From Pseudomonas saponiphila (GTDB lineage Bacteria > Pseudomonadota > Gammaproteobacteria > Pseudomonadales > Pseudomonadaceae), in contig NZ_FNTJ01000001.1 of the NCBI RefSeq assembly GCF_900105185.1, positions 4,050,501-4,114,500 on the forward strand: a stretch of 64,000 nt of DNA, read 5' to 3'. Below the pieces are notes generated by a model, which had not been told where the DNA came from, did no database searches, and saw only the letters and a list, made by a program, of their open reading frames with translations. Positions 8,536 to 17,364 of this stretch are shown here, piece after piece (the first letter of the stretch is position 1; every line of letters starts with the position of its first letter). The position numbers were made by a program, and so were the translations under genes.

Positions 8536-8658
8536 CTAGCGCCCCGGAACCAGCGGCACCGCCAGGGGCACGACCGGACGCGGACCGTGCAGGCGATCGA
8601 CGCCGATCAGGCTGAGGATCAGCAGCAAGGGCAGGAGCAGCACTTTGATGATGCGCAT
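8536..8658 (-). CDS. Possible 40-aa single-span membrane peptide upstream of the sensor kinase
   Basis: MRIIKVLLLPLLLILSLIGVD is a strong transmembrane segment, followed by a Pro/Val-rich tail. The frame ends 2 bp before the sensor kinase start, which suggests translational coupling. The ribosome binding site is weak (GAGAG 9 nt upstream). Coding status is uncertain. Confidence 0.4.
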   Translation of the reverse strand: MRIIKVLLLPLLLILSLIGVDRLHGPRPVVPLAVPLVPGR

Positions 8659-8751
8659 GGGCGTCGCTCTCAAGGTTCGGGCTCGGGGGCGGATTCGGGC
8701 CAGGGTCGGGGCAGTTGGAACCATGCTAAGACCGCCGCACCCGCACCGGGT

Positions 8752-8769
8752 TACTACCTTGGTACTGCC
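8752..8769. promoter_or_regulatory. Operator candidate, CTTGGTA motif (site B)
   Basis: TACTACCTTGGTACTGCC lies about 80 bp upstream of the ABC binding-protein start. It matches site A in TACTnCCTTGGTA and site C in CTTTGGTACTGC. It lies between the divergent sensor operon and the ABC operon. Confidence 0.5.
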
Positions 8770-8843
8770 CGGGCGCTACTTTCTGCATATTTCCCCGTCC
8801 CGGCACTGTTCCTATGCTGGCGCCACCTGCCGTGGAGTGCCTT

Positions 8844-10028
8844 ATGCACAAGCCTGCCCCGCTCATCCCGACTTGCCTGCTGGCCCTGGCCTCGCTCCTG
8901 CTGCCCCTGAGCGCCAGCCAGGCCGGCGAGGAACCCTTGCAGGTGCGCATCGGCTACCTGGGCTATCGCCCCGATCCCGGCCCGCTGCTGTCGAACATCA
9001 TCCCCGAGCCAGCCGACGCCGGGCTGCAAGGCGCCCAGTTGGCGATTGTCGACAGCAACAGCACCGGGCGCTTTCTCAAGCAGCAGTTCCAGCTCGACAG
9101 CGTCAGCGTCGACAGTCCCGCGGCCCTGCTGCAAGCGGCCAGGGCCCAGCACGACCAGGGCCTGCGGCTGTTCGTGGTGAATGCCCCGGCGGCCAGCTTG
9201 CGCGAACTGTCGGCGGCCCTGCCCGACAGCCTCTTGTTCAACGCCGGCAGCCCCGACGACCGCCTGCGCAGCAGCCAGTGCCTGGGCAATGTGCTGCACA
9301 GCCTGCCCGGCCGGGCGATGCTGGCCGACGCCCTGGTGCAATTCATGGCGCTGCGCAAATGGCAGCGGGCCTTGCTCATCGTCGGCCAGACCGAAAACGA
9401 CCGCGCCTACGCCGATGCCCTGCGCCGGGCCATGCAGCGCTTCGGCCTGAAGATCGTCGCCGAGAAGGCCTGGACCTTCGACAACGACCAGCGCCGCAGC
9501 GCCCAGGCCGATATGCCGCTGTTCACCCAGACCGCCGAATACGACGTGGTGCTGGTGGCCGACGAGCGCGGCGACTTCGGCGAATACCTGCCCTACCAGA
9601 CCTGGTACCCGCGCCCGGTGGCCGGCACCCAGGGCCTGACCCCAACCGGCTGGCACAAGAGCGTCGAGACCTTCGGCGCCGCGCAGTTGCAAAAGCGCTT
9701 CGAAGCCCAGGCCGGGCGCTGGATGAATGACCGCGACTTCGCCGCCTGGATGGCCGTGCGCAGCGTCGCCAGCGCGGTGAGCAAACTGCGCCAGGCCGAA
9801 CCCCGAGCCCTGCAAGCGCTGCTGCTCAGCGACCAACTGCCACTGGACGGATTCAAGGGTCGCAAGCTCAGCTACCGCCCGTGGAACGGCGAACTGCGCC
9901 AACCGATTCCCCTGGTGCAGCCCCGGGCCCTGGTCAGCACCTCGCCCCAGGACGGCTTCCTGCACCCCTTCAACGAAATGGACAGCCTGGGCTACGACCG
10001 TCCCGAAGTGACCTGCCGCTACCCCTGA
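8844..10028 (+). CDS. ABC transporter periplasmic binding protein, branched-chain-type fold
   Basis: 394 aa with a signal peptide (LLALASLLLPLSASQA) and a type I periplasmic-binding fold (VRIGYLGYRPDPGPL, later AYADALRRAMQRFGLKIVAEK). The start at 8844 has GGAG 7 nt upstream; the longer frame from 8814 lacks one. It is the first gene of a + strand run with the propeller protein, ATPase and permease. The partner ABC genes look like an exporter (ABC-2 type), so this protein may act as a sensor or scaffold and not as an uptake receptor. An equivalent gene exists in the P. putida ped locus. Ligand unknown. Confidence 0.75.
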   Translation: MHKPAPLIPTCLLALASLLLPLSASQAGEEPLQVRIGYLGYRPDPGPLLSNIIPEPADAGLQGAQLAIVDSNSTGRFLKQQFQLDSVSVDSPAALLQAARAQHDQGLRLFVVNAPAASLRELSAALPDSLLFNAGSPDDRLRSSQCLGNVLHSLPGRAMLADALVQFMALRKWQRALLIVGQTENDRAYADALRRAMQRFGLKIVAEKAWTFDNDQRRSAQADMPLFTQTAEYDVVLVADERGDFGEYLPYQTWYPRPVAGTQGLTPTGWHKSVETFGAAQLQKRFEAQAGRWMNDRDFAAWMAVRSVASAVSKLRQAEPRALQALLLSDQLPLDGFKGRKLSYRPWNGELRQPIPLVQPRALVSTSPQDGFLHPFNEMDSLGYDRPEVTCRYP

Positions 10029-10058
10029 TCCGATAACCACAACAACAAGGAATCCGCC

Positions 10059-11033
10059 ATGCGCCGCCCCCTTCTCTGCCGCTCCGCCCTCTGCGCGGCC
10101 CTGCTGCTCGCCGCCGGGCACGCCATGGCCGCCACGGCCTGGGTGTCCAACGAAAAGGACAACAGCCTGAGCCTGATCGACATGCAGACCCTGGAGGTTA
10201 CCGAGACGCTGCCGGTGGGCCAGCGCCCACGCGGCCTGCTGCTGTCCCATGACAACAAGCTGCTGTACATCTGCGCCAGCGATTCGGACCGGGTCCAGGT
10301 GCTGGACGTGGCCACCCGCAAGATCGTCAAGGAGCTGCCCTCGGGCAAGGACCCCGAGCAGTTCGCCCTGCACCCCAACAACCGCTGGCTGTACGTGTCC
10401 AACGAGGACGACGCGCTGGTCACGGTGATCGACACCGAGACCGCCAAGGTCCTCGGCCAGATCAACGTCGGGGTCGAGCCCGAAGGCATGGCGGTCAGCC
10501 CCGACGGCAAGTGGGCGGTGAACACCAGCGAAACCACCAACATGCTGCACTGGATCGACACCAGCACCCAGACCCTGGCCGACAGCACCCTGGTGGACCA
10601 GCGCCCGCGCTTCGTCGAGTTCAACCAGGACGGCTCAAGGCTTTGGGCCTCGGCGGAAATCGGCGGCACCGTGACCATCCTCGACGTAGCCACGCGCCAG
10701 GTGCTCAAGACCCTGAACTTCAAGATCAAGGGCGTGCACCCGGACAAGGTGCAGCCGGTGGGCATCAAGCTCAGCGCCGACGGCAAGTACGCCTTCGTCG
10801 CCCTGGGCCCGGCCAACCACGTGGCGGTGATCGACGCCAAGACCTACGAAATCCTCGACTACCTGCTGGTGGGGCGCCGGGTCTGGCAGTTGGCATTCAC
10901 CCCGGACCAGAGCCAGCTACTGGCCACCAACGGGGTCAGCGGCGATGTCTCGGTGATCGATGTGAACAGCCTCAAGGTGCTCAAGTCGGTGAAGGTCGGA
11001 CGCTATCCCTGGGGCGTGGTGGTGACCCCATGA
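10059..11033 (+). CDS. YVTN-type beta-propeller protein associated with PQQ-dependent catabolism
   Basis: 324 aa with a signal peptide (LCAALLLAAGHAMA) and about seven propeller repeats of the YVSNE.DA.VTVIDT / VSPDGKWAV kind. It belongs to the group found with PQQ-linked alcohol oxidation. It does not contain the PQQ-binding signatures of dehydrogenases, so a binding or scaffold role is more likely than catalysis. The stop overlaps the ATPase start as ATGA, so the two are translationally coupled. It is predicted to be periplasmic. Confidence 0.82.
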   Translation: MRRPLLCRSALCAALLLAAGHAMAATAWVSNEKDNSLSLIDMQTLEVTETLPVGQRPRGLLLSHDNKLLYICASDSDRVQVLDVATRKIVKELPSGKDPEQFALHPNNRWLYVSNEDDALVTVIDTETAKVLGQINVGVEPEGMAVSPDGKWAVNTSETTNMLHWIDTSTQTLADSTLVDQRPRFVEFNQDGSRLWASAEIGGTVTILDVATRQVLKTLNFKIKGVHPDKVQPVGIKLSADGKYAFVALGPANHVAVIDAKTYEILDYLLVGRRVWQLAFTPDQSQLLATNGVSGDVSVIDVNSLKVLKSVKVGRYPWGVVVTP

Positions 11034-11788
11034 ACGCTTTGGAGGTCAGCCAGCTGAGCTTCGCCTATGGCCCGCGCCAGGCCCTCGATCAGGTCAGCCT
11101 GAGCCTGGCCCCCGGGCGCTTCGCCGCGCTCTTGGGCCCCAACGGCGCCGGCAAGTCGACCCTGATTGCCCTGCTGACAAGGCTCTACGACCTGCAGCAG
11201 GGCGACATCCGCGTCGGCGGCTGCTCGCTGCGCAACGCCGCCCGCGCCGCCCTGCGCCAGCTCGGCGTGGTGTTCCAGCAAAGCACCCTGGACCTGGACC
11301 TGAGCGTGGAGCAGAACCTGCACTACCACGCCGCGCTGCACGGTTTGTCGCGGCGCCAGGGGCAGGCACGGATCGACGCCGAACTGGCGCGCCAGGGCCT
11401 CACCGAACGGCGTCGGGACAGCGTCCGCGCCCTCAACGGCGGCCACCGCCGGCGGGTGGAGATCGCCCGCGCCCTGCTGCACGAGCCGCGCCTGCTGCTG
11501 CTCGACGAAGCCAGCGCCGGCCTCGACCCGGCCAGCCGCCTGGCGCTCAACCGGCACATCCGTCAGCTGTGCCAGGAACAACGCCTGAGCGTGCTCTGGA
11601 CCACCCACCTGCTGGACGAAGTGCAGGCCGACGACCAGTTGCTGATCCTGCATCAGGGGCGCCTGGTGGCCAGTGGCTTGGCCAGCGCCATCAGCGAGGA
11701 ACAGGGCGGCGACCTGAGCGCGGCCTTCGCCCGCCTGACCCAGAGTGCCCAGCCGCGCCCGGCGCCGATCGGAGAAGCGCACGCATGA
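11030..11788 (+). CDS. ABC transporter ATP-binding protein
   Basis: 252 aa. Walker A is GPNGAGKST (residues ~35-43) and Walker B is LLLLDEASAGLDP; the Q-loop is VVFQQSTLD and the switch His is in WTTHLLDEV. The usual LSGG signature appears as LNGGHRRR, which is slightly divergent. The type is that of ABC-2 exporters such as drug or NodI-like ATPases. ATGA overlaps couple it to the propeller gene upstream and to the permease downstream. Confidence 0.88.
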   Translation: MNALEVSQLSFAYGPRQALDQVSLSLAPGRFAALLGPNGAGKSTLIALLTRLYDLQQGDIRVGGCSLRNAARAALRQLGVVFQQSTLDLDLSVEQNLHYHAALHGLSRRQGQARIDAELARQGLTERRRDSVRALNGGHRRRVEIARALLHEPRLLLLDEASAGLDPASRLALNRHIRQLCQEQRLSVLWTTHLLDEVQADDQLLILHQGRLVASGLASAISEEQGGDLSAAFARLTQSAQPRPAPIGEAHA

Positions 11789-12576
11789 ACGCCTACTGGC
11801 AGTGTCTGCGCGGCATCGTGCTGCGCGAATGGCTGCGCTTCGTGCTGCAGCGCACGCGCTTTCTCAGCGCCCTGGTGCGCCCGCTGCTGTGGCTGCTGGT
11901 GTTCGCCGCCGGTTTTCGCGCGGCCCTGGGCATCGCCATCATCGAGCCCTACAGCACCTACATTCCCTACGAGGTCTACATAGTCCCGGGGCTGGCCTGC
12001 ATGATCCTGCTGTTCAACGGCATGCAGGGCTCGCTGTCGATGGTCTACGACCGGGAAATGGGCAGCATGCGCGTGCTGCTCACCAGCCCCCTGCCCCGGG
12101 CCTTCCTGCTGGCCAGCAAGCTGTTGGCCACCTCGCTGATCTCGCTACTGCAGGTCTACGCCTTCCTCGCCGTGGCCTGGCTGTATGGCGTGCAGCCGCC
12201 GGCCATGGGCCTGCTGGCCGCGCTGCCGGCGCTGCTGCTGGTGGCCCTGATGCTCAGCGCCCTGGGACTGCTGCTGTCCAACGCCATCCGCCAATTGGAG
12301 AACTTTGCCGGGGTGATGAACTTCGTGATCTTCCCGCTGTTCTTCCTGTCCTCGGCGCTGTACCCGCTGTGGAAGATGCAAGAGGCCAGCCAGTGGCTGT
12401 ACTGGCTGTGCGCCCTCAACCCCTTCACCCACGCCGTGGAGCTGGTGCGCTTCGCCCTGTATGAACGCTTCAACCTGCTGGCCCTGGCCGTGTGCCTGGG
12501 TCTGACCCTGGTGTTCTCGATGCTGGCGGTGCTGACCTTCAACCCGCAGCACGCCGCCCTGCGCAAAAGCACCTGA
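11785..12576 (+). CDS. ABC-2 type permease
   Basis: 263 aa with six predicted transmembrane segments, including LVRPLLWLLVFAAGF, GLACMILLFNGMQG and FVIFPLFFLSSALYPLW. The FFLSSALYP segment followed by LNPFTHAVELVRFAL is characteristic of ABC-2 (NodJ/DrrB-like) permeases. Together with the preceding ATPase it should form an exporter. Known homologues sit in PQQ alcohol oxidation loci; the exported substrate is not established. Confidence 0.87.
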   Translation: MNAYWQCLRGIVLREWLRFVLQRTRFLSALVRPLLWLLVFAAGFRAALGIAIIEPYSTYIPYEVYIVPGLACMILLFNGMQGSLSMVYDREMGSMRVLLTSPLPRAFLLASKLLATSLISLLQVYAFLAVAWLYGVQPPAMGLLAALPALLLVALMLSALGLLLSNAIRQLENFAGVMNFVIFPLFFLSSALYPLWKMQEASQWLYWLCALNPFTHAVELVRFALYERFNLLALAVCLGLTLVFSMLAVLTFNPQHAALRKST

Positions 12577-12602
12577 GCCCCCCCGGCCATACCCAACCCA
12601 CC

Positions 12603-12801
12603 GTAGGAGCTGGCTTGCCAGCGAAGAGGCCCGCAAGCCCAGCACAAGACCCAAGGCCCCTTTCGCCGGCAAGCCGGCTCCTACAGAAAAGGGCGCTCCA
12701 CGCGGCCCACACACCCACCGTAGGAGCTGGCTTGCCAGCGAAGAGGCCCGCACGCCCAGCGCAAGACTCAAGGCCGCCTTCGCCGGCAAGCCGGCTCCTA
12801 C
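12603..12801. repeat. Two REP pairs, 117 bp apart
   Basis: Each pair starts GTAGGAGCTGGCTTGCCAGC and ends GCCGGCAAGCCGGCTCCTAC. The pairs occupy 12603-12684 and 12720-12801. They fill the gap after the permease gene and may serve as transcript ends. Confidence 0.85.
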
Positions 12802-12823
12802 ACAGCGCGTGCCCGTGGGCGAT

Positions 12824-12841
12824 CTACGACTTTGGTACTGC
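12824..12841. promoter_or_regulatory. Operator candidate, CTTTGGTA motif (site C)
   Basis: CTACGACTTTGGTACTGC begins 97 bp upstream of the rhodanese-like gene. It shares TTGGTACTGC with site B and the CTAC...GGTA frame with site A. Confidence 0.45.
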
Positions 12842-12920
12842 TTTTGCTGTCGATGGTCGCATTCACAAATGCCATCGCCCTGGCATGTAATGGGCGCATA
12901 ACAAGAAGGACATCCCCCCT

Positions 12921-13463
12921 ATGCCCCGTGCCCTGCAGACCCTGGCCCTGCTGTCCCTGAGCCTGACCCTGGGAATGGCCCAGGCCGAAACCCCGCTGTT
13001 TTCCGCCGACGGCTATCGCACCAGCCTCTACCGCAGCCCGACACCCACCCGGATCGAGGTCGCGCAGATCATCGACACCCAGGGTTTGCAGGCCCTGCTC
13101 CAGGCCCAACCCAGCCCCCTGCTGATCGACGTCTATCGCCGCCAATGGCTGCAAGGCCGCTTCATCGACAGCGAGCCCCACGCCAACCTGCCAGGCAGCC
13201 ACTGGCTGGCCAATACCGGCGACGGCGAACTGAGCCCCGAGTGGCAAGGCTACTTCAGCCGCTACCTGGAGCAGCTCAGCGCCGGCAACCGGCAACACCC
13301 GCTGGTGTTTTATTGCCGCGCCGATTGCTGGCTGAGCTGGAACGCGGTAAAACGCGCCGCAGCCTTGGGCTATACCTCCCTCTACTGGTATCGCGACGGC
13401 CTGGACGCCTGGGAAGCCGCCGGATTGCCCGTGGTGGCGGCCCAGCCGGAAGCCTTTCCCTGA
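12921..13463 (+). CDS. Rhodanese-like PQQ-dependent catabolism-associated CXXCW-family protein
   Basis: 180 aa, signal peptide to ~residue 22 (LSLTLGMAQA), then a rhodanese-type fold. The family-defining Cys/Trp segment is visible as FYCRADCWLSWNA (residues ~130-142). Homologues are restricted to genomes with PQQ-linked alcohol oxidation and sit next to the AgmR-type regulator, as here. A role in cytochrome or thiol redox handling has been suggested by context but not shown. The 46-bp gap to the response regulator suggests an operon. Confidence 0.83.
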   Translation: MPRALQTLALLSLSLTLGMAQAETPLFSADGYRTSLYRSPTPTRIEVAQIIDTQGLQALLQAQPSPLLIDVYRRQWLQGRFIDSEPHANLPGSHWLANTGDGELSPEWQGYFSRYLEQLSAGNRQHPLVFYCRADCWLSWNAVKRAAALGYTSLYWYRDGLDAWEAAGLPVVAAQPEAFP

Positions 13464-13509
13464 AACCGCAAAAGCCCCCCGCACACTGACAATAACGAGG
13501 TGAAAGGCC

Positions 13510-14175
13510 ATGTATAAAATTCTGATAGCCGACGATCACCCACTGTTTCGCGAAGCCATCCACAACGTCATCAGCGACGGATTTCCCGGCAGCGAGGTGA
13601 TGGAAACTGCCGACCTGGACAGCGCCCTGGCCCTGACCCAGGAGCACGACGACCTGGACCTGATCCTGCTCGACCTGAACATGCCCGGCATGCACGGCCT
13701 CAACGGCCTGATCACCCTGCGCAACGAAGCGCCGACCATTCCGGTGGTGATCGTCTCCGCCGAGCAAGACAAGCAGATCGTGCTCCAGGCCATCACCTAC
13801 GGCGCCGTCGGCTTCATCACCAAATCCTCGGCGCGCTCGCAGATGACCGAGGCCATCGAACAGATCCTCAACGGCAACGTGTACCTGCCGCCGGACATCA
13901 TCCGCACCCAGAAAAGCCAACCGGGGCGGCGCAACAGCGAGACCCCGAGCTTCCCCCCGGAACTGCTCCAGGCCCTGACCCGCAAACAGCTGTTGGTGCT
14001 GGAACGCATGACCAAGGGCGAATCCAACAAACAGATCGCCTACACCCTGGACATTGCCGAAACCACGGTGAAGGCCCACGTCTCAGCGATTTTGCGCAAG
14101 CTCAACGTGCACAACCGGGTGCAAGCGATCCTCAGTGCCGGGGACATCGATTTCGGCGCCTACCTGCGCCGCTGA
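13510..14175 (+). CDS. pedR1: AgmR/ExaE-type LuxR response regulator
   Basis: 221 aa. The receiver domain (residues ~3-120) has acidic DDH near the start, phospho-acceptor Asp in [10 protein letters not shown] and the conserved Lys in GFITKSSA. The NarL/LuxR DNA-binding domain (residues ~150-215) reads [18 protein letters not shown] to [17 protein letters not shown]. Sequence and neighbours match AgmR (PedR1), the activator of quinoprotein ethanol oxidation genes in Pseudomonas. The gene preceded by AACGAGGTGAAAGG has a good ribosome binding site. Its likely kinase is the PAS hybrid kinase encoded convergently beyond the REP array. Confidence 0.85.
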   Translation: MYKILIADDHPLFREAIHNVISDGFPGSEVMETADLDSALALTQEHDDLDLILLDLNMPGMHGLNGLITLRNEAPTIPVVIVSAEQDKQIVLQAITYGAVGFITKSSARSQMTEAIEQILNGNVYLPPDIIRTQKSQPGRRNSETPSFPPELLQALTRKQLLVLERMTKGESNKQIAYTLDIAETTVKAHVSAILRKLNVHNRVQAILSAGDIDFGAYLRR

Positions 14176-14200
14176 ATTCAGCCGATCGTACCGCCGATCC

Positions 14201-14717
14201 TGTAGGAGCCGGCTTGCCGGCGAAGGCGGTCTTGCGGGCCCCTTCGCTGGCAAGCCAGCTCCTACGGTTGATAGTGACTGTGCGGGGGCCTGTAGGAGCC
14301 GGCTTGCCGGCGAAGGCGATCTTGCGGGCACCTTCGCTGGCAAGCCAGCTCCTACGGTTGGTAGTGACTGTGCGGGGGGCCTGGAGGAGCCGGCTTGCCG
14401 GCGATGGCGGTCTTGCGGGCACCTTCGCTGGCAAGCCAGCTCCTACGGTTGGTAGTGACTGTGCGGGGGCCTGTAGGAGCCGGCTTGCCGGCGAAGGCGA
14501 TCTTGCGGGCACCTTCGCTGGCAAGCCAGCTCCTACGGTTGGTAGTGACTGTGCGGGAGCCTGTAGGAGCCGGCTTGCCGGCGATGGCGGTCTTGCGGGC
14601 ACCTTCGCTGGCAAGCCAGCTCCTACGGTTGGTAGTGACTGTGCGGGGGCCTGTCGGAGCCGGCTTGCCGGCGAAGGCGATCTTGCGGGCCCCTTCGCCG
14701 GCAAGCCAGCTCCTACG
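14201..14717. repeat. REP array: six units with a 90-bp period
   Basis: Six tandem REPIN-plus-spacer units. The TTG of each left REP is at 14214, 14304, 14395, 14485, 14575 and 14665. Every unit has GGAGCCGGCTTGCCGGCGA, a GTCTTGCGGGC-type loop and GCTGGCAAGCCAGCTCCTAC, then a spacer GTAGTGACTGTGCGGG. The spacer is conserved too, so the whole unit was amplified and not just the REPs. It lies between convergent pedR1 and pedS1. Confidence 0.92.
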
Positions 14718-14721
14718 GTTG

Positions 14722-17364
14722 TCAGGGATGCCGCGTTGGGTTCAGCAAGTGGCTGATGGCGGTCTTGAGTTTCATCGGGCGCACCGGTTTGTGCATCAGG
14801 GTGTGGCCCAGTTCACGCAGTTGCTGCTTGAGGTCGTTGCTGTAGTTGGCGGTGATCATCATCGCCGGGATCGCCAGGGCGCGCCGGGCGTTGATCCGCG
14901 CCACGGCGTCGATGCCGTTCTGTTGGTGGTCCAGGTGGTAGTCGGCAATCAACAGATCGGCGTCGGCGCGGTAGTCGTCGACCTGGCGCGCCAGGTCTTC
15001 TTCGGACAAGGCGGTGATCACCTGGCAGCCCCAGCCTTCGAGCAGGGTGCGCATGCCGGCGCAGATCGCCGCGTCGTTATCCAGCACCCAGATCCGCGCG
15101 CCCTGCAAACGCTCCAGCAGGGCCTCGCCCAGTTCCAGGCGCGGCGCCGGCAAGGGCGCGCTGGCGCTGAGCGGCACTTGCACGCTGAACACTGAACCGC
15201 GCCCGGGCCAGGAGCGCACGCCAATACGGTGGCCGAGGATCCCGGCAATCTTCTCGACGATGGCCAGCCCCAGGCCCAGGCCGCGATCCTGGTCCGGACG
15301 CTGTTCTTCGCCGCGCTTGAACTCCTGGAAGATTTCTTCCAGGCGCTCGGCGGCGATGCCCATGCCGCTGTCCCAGACTTCGATCGACAGCCAATGTCCC
15401 TGGCGCCGGCAACCGAGCACCACGCGGCCTTGGCGGGTGTAGCGGATGGCGTTGCTCAGCAGGTTGCGCAGAATCCGCGCCAGCAGCTGGATGTCGCTGC
15501 GTACCAATGCCGAGCAGGCCACGAAGTGCAGTTCCAGGCCCTCGCTGCGGGCCACCTGGGCATACTCGGCGGCGAGGTTTTCCAGCAGCTCGCTCAGGGC
15601 GAACGGCGCGATGTCGGCCTTGATCACCCCGGCATCGAGCTTGGAAATATCCACCAGGGTGCCCAGCAGGTTTTCCACATCCTCCAGCGAGTTGCTGACA
15701 TTGCGCACCAGGGCGCTGCTGGCCTGGGGGTCGCGACGTTCCAGCAAGGCGCTGGTGAACAGCCGCGCGGCGTTCAGGGGTTGCAGCAGGTCATGGCTGA
15801 CTGCGGCGAGGAATTTGGTCTTCGACAGGTTGGCCCGTTCGGCCTCGGCCTTGGCCTCGCGCAGCCGCGATTCGACCCGGCTGCGCTCTTCGATCTCGCG
15901 CAGCAGTTGCTGGTTGAGGGTGGTCAGTTCGGCGGTGCGCTCGCGCACCCGCAGCTCCAGGTTCTGATAGGCCTGATGCAGCGCCTCGGCGGTGCGCCGG
16001 CGCTCGGTGATGTCGCGGATCAGCACGAAGATCCCCACCACCTCGCCATTGGCCAGGCGGTTGGGCACGTAGGAGCGCAGCATGTAGCGCTCCTGGTTGT
16101 TGACGTTGGTCTCGGCGAATTCGAAGGTCACGCTCTCCCCGGCCAGGGCCCGCTCCACGTAGGCCTCCAGGCGCTGGTAATGCTGTTCGCTGTGGGCCTC
16201 GCGCAGGCTCTGGCCGAGCATCACGCCCCGCGGCCAGCAGTACCATTCCTCGTAGACCTTGTTGGTGAACTCATACACCAGATCGGCATTCAGGTAGGCG
16301 ATCAGCGCCGGCACATGGTCGGTGATCAGGCGGATCCAGCGTTCGCTTTCGCTCAGGGCCTCGGCGTGCTGATAGCGCTCGGTGATGTCGGTGAAGGTGT
16401 TGACGAAACCGCCGGTGGGCAGCGGGTGGGTGCGGATCTCCAGCACCCGGCCATCGCTCAGGCGCTGTTCGCATTCGTGGATCATCCGGCCATTGGTGTC
16501 GCGGCTGGCGGGAGTCAGCAGGCTCAGTTCGCTGTCGCCGATGACCTCGGCGAACAAGCGGTGCGCGGCCACCGGGGCCAACCCGCTGAGTTCGAGGAAG
16601 CGCCGGTTCCACAGTTCGAGGATGCCCTCGGCGTTGACCATGGCCACGCCCTGGGACAGGTTGTCCACCGCCCGTTGCAGCAAGTGGGATTTTTGCGCCA
16701 CCGCCTGTTCCCGGCGCAGGGTTTCGCTGTGCTTGACCTCGGTGATGTCGGTAAACAGGATCACCCGCCCGCCTTCCCGGGTCGGCCGTTCGCTGACCTG
16801 CAACCAGCGGCCGTTGTGCAGGCGGTACAGCAGTTGTTCGTCACCAGCGCTGCGTGGCTCCTCGCTGAACAGCCCGGTGCTGGTCATCAGCCGGCGCACT
16901 TCCGACAGACGCATGCCGGCCATGATCCGCACCCGGCTGTGAGTCCAGAACGCGCGGAAGCGGCTGTTGAACAGGACGATGCGCTGCTCCTGGTCGAACA
17001 GCACGAAGGCGTCGGAAATGCTTTCGATGGCGTCGATCAGGTGCTGGTGCGCAGTCTCGGCCCGCAGCCGCGCCTCGCTGAGCAGGTGGTTACCGGCCTT
17101 GAGCTCGGCCATGGCCTGGTTCAGCGCGTCGGTGCGTTCGCGCACCTGCTCGGCCAGCACCACCGAATGCTGGAACGCCGCATAGGGATCGTTGCCCCGG
17201 GTGACGCCGGATTCGACCCGTTCGATCAGCGCGCTGTTGATGCGCCGCAGCTTGCGGTTCTCGCGTTGCAGGCAGTCGAGTTGCGCTTGCAGCTCAGCGG
17301 CGGGCCGGAGTTCGACTGCGGGCAATGGCGACCCCGGTGAAGGTCTGGTTGATGTGCATGCCAT
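14722..17364 (-). CDS. pedS1: Multi-PAS hybrid sensor histidine kinase
   Basis: 880 aa, no membrane segment visible. The order is an N-terminal coiled coil (residues ~20-110), then three or four PAS domains (~115-480), coiled coil (~480-515), HisKA (SHDLLQPLNAARLFTSALL, phospho-His), HATPase_c (SNAIRYT, GLGLGLAIVEKIAGIL) and a C-terminal receiver (~750-870, Asp in LLIADYHL, Lys in LMHKPVRP). The HDLLQPLNA type is found in NahK-like kinases. The start at 17364 overlaps the upstream FIST gene by 71 nt; a TTG start within the overlap is also possible. Paired by context with the AgmR-type regulator. Confidence 0.82.
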   Translation of the reverse strand: MACTSTRPSPGSPLPAVELRPAAELQAQLDCLQRENRKLRRINSALIERVESGVTRGNDPYAAFQHSVVLAEQVRERTDALNQAMAELKAGNHLLSEARLRAETAHQHLIDAIESISDAFVLFDQEQRIVLFNSRFRAFWTHSRVRIMAGMRLSEVRRLMTSTGLFSEEPRSAGDEQLLYRLHNGRWLQVSERPTREGGRVILFTDITEVKHSETLRREQAVAQKSHLLQRAVDNLSQGVAMVNAEGILELWNRRFLELSGLAPVAAHRLFAEVIGDSELSLLTPASRDTNGRMIHECEQRLSDGRVLEIRTHPLPTGGFVNTFTDITERYQHAEALSESERWIRLITDHVPALIAYLNADLVYEFTNKVYEEWYCWPRGVMLGQSLREAHSEQHYQRLEAYVERALAGESVTFEFAETNVNNQERYMLRSYVPNRLANGEVVGIFVLIRDITERRRTAEALHQAYQNLELRVRERTAELTTLNQQLLREIEERSRVESRLREAKAEAERANLSKTKFLAAVSHDLLQPLNAARLFTSALLERRDPQASSALVRNVSNSLEDVENLLGTLVDISKLDAGVIKADIAPFALSELLENLAAEYAQVARSEGLELHFVACSALVRSDIQLLARILRNLLSNAIRYTRQGRVVLGCRRQGHWLSIEVWDSGMGIAAERLEEIFQEFKRGEEQRPDQDRGLGLGLAIVEKIAGILGHRIGVRSWPGRGSVFSVQVPLSASAPLPAPRLELGEALLERLQGARIWVLDNDAAICAGMRTLLEGWGCQVITALSEEDLARQVDDYRADADLLIADYHLDHQQNGIDAVARINARRALAIPAMMITANYSNDLKQQLRELGHTLMHKPVRPMKLKTAISHLLNPTRHP

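Noticed and set aside
8754..10550. 598-codon - strand frame opposite the ABC binding protein and propeller genes
   Set aside because: Spans two genes on the other strand, with no signal or motif of its own.
14201..14717. CRISPR-like array with regular spacing
   Set aside because: Repeats are REP palindromes and the spacers are nearly identical to each other, unlike CRISPR spacers. No cas genes.
15229..17340. 703-codon + strand frame opposite pedS1
   Set aside because: Shadow of the hybrid kinase in a codon-biased gene. No ribosome site or family.
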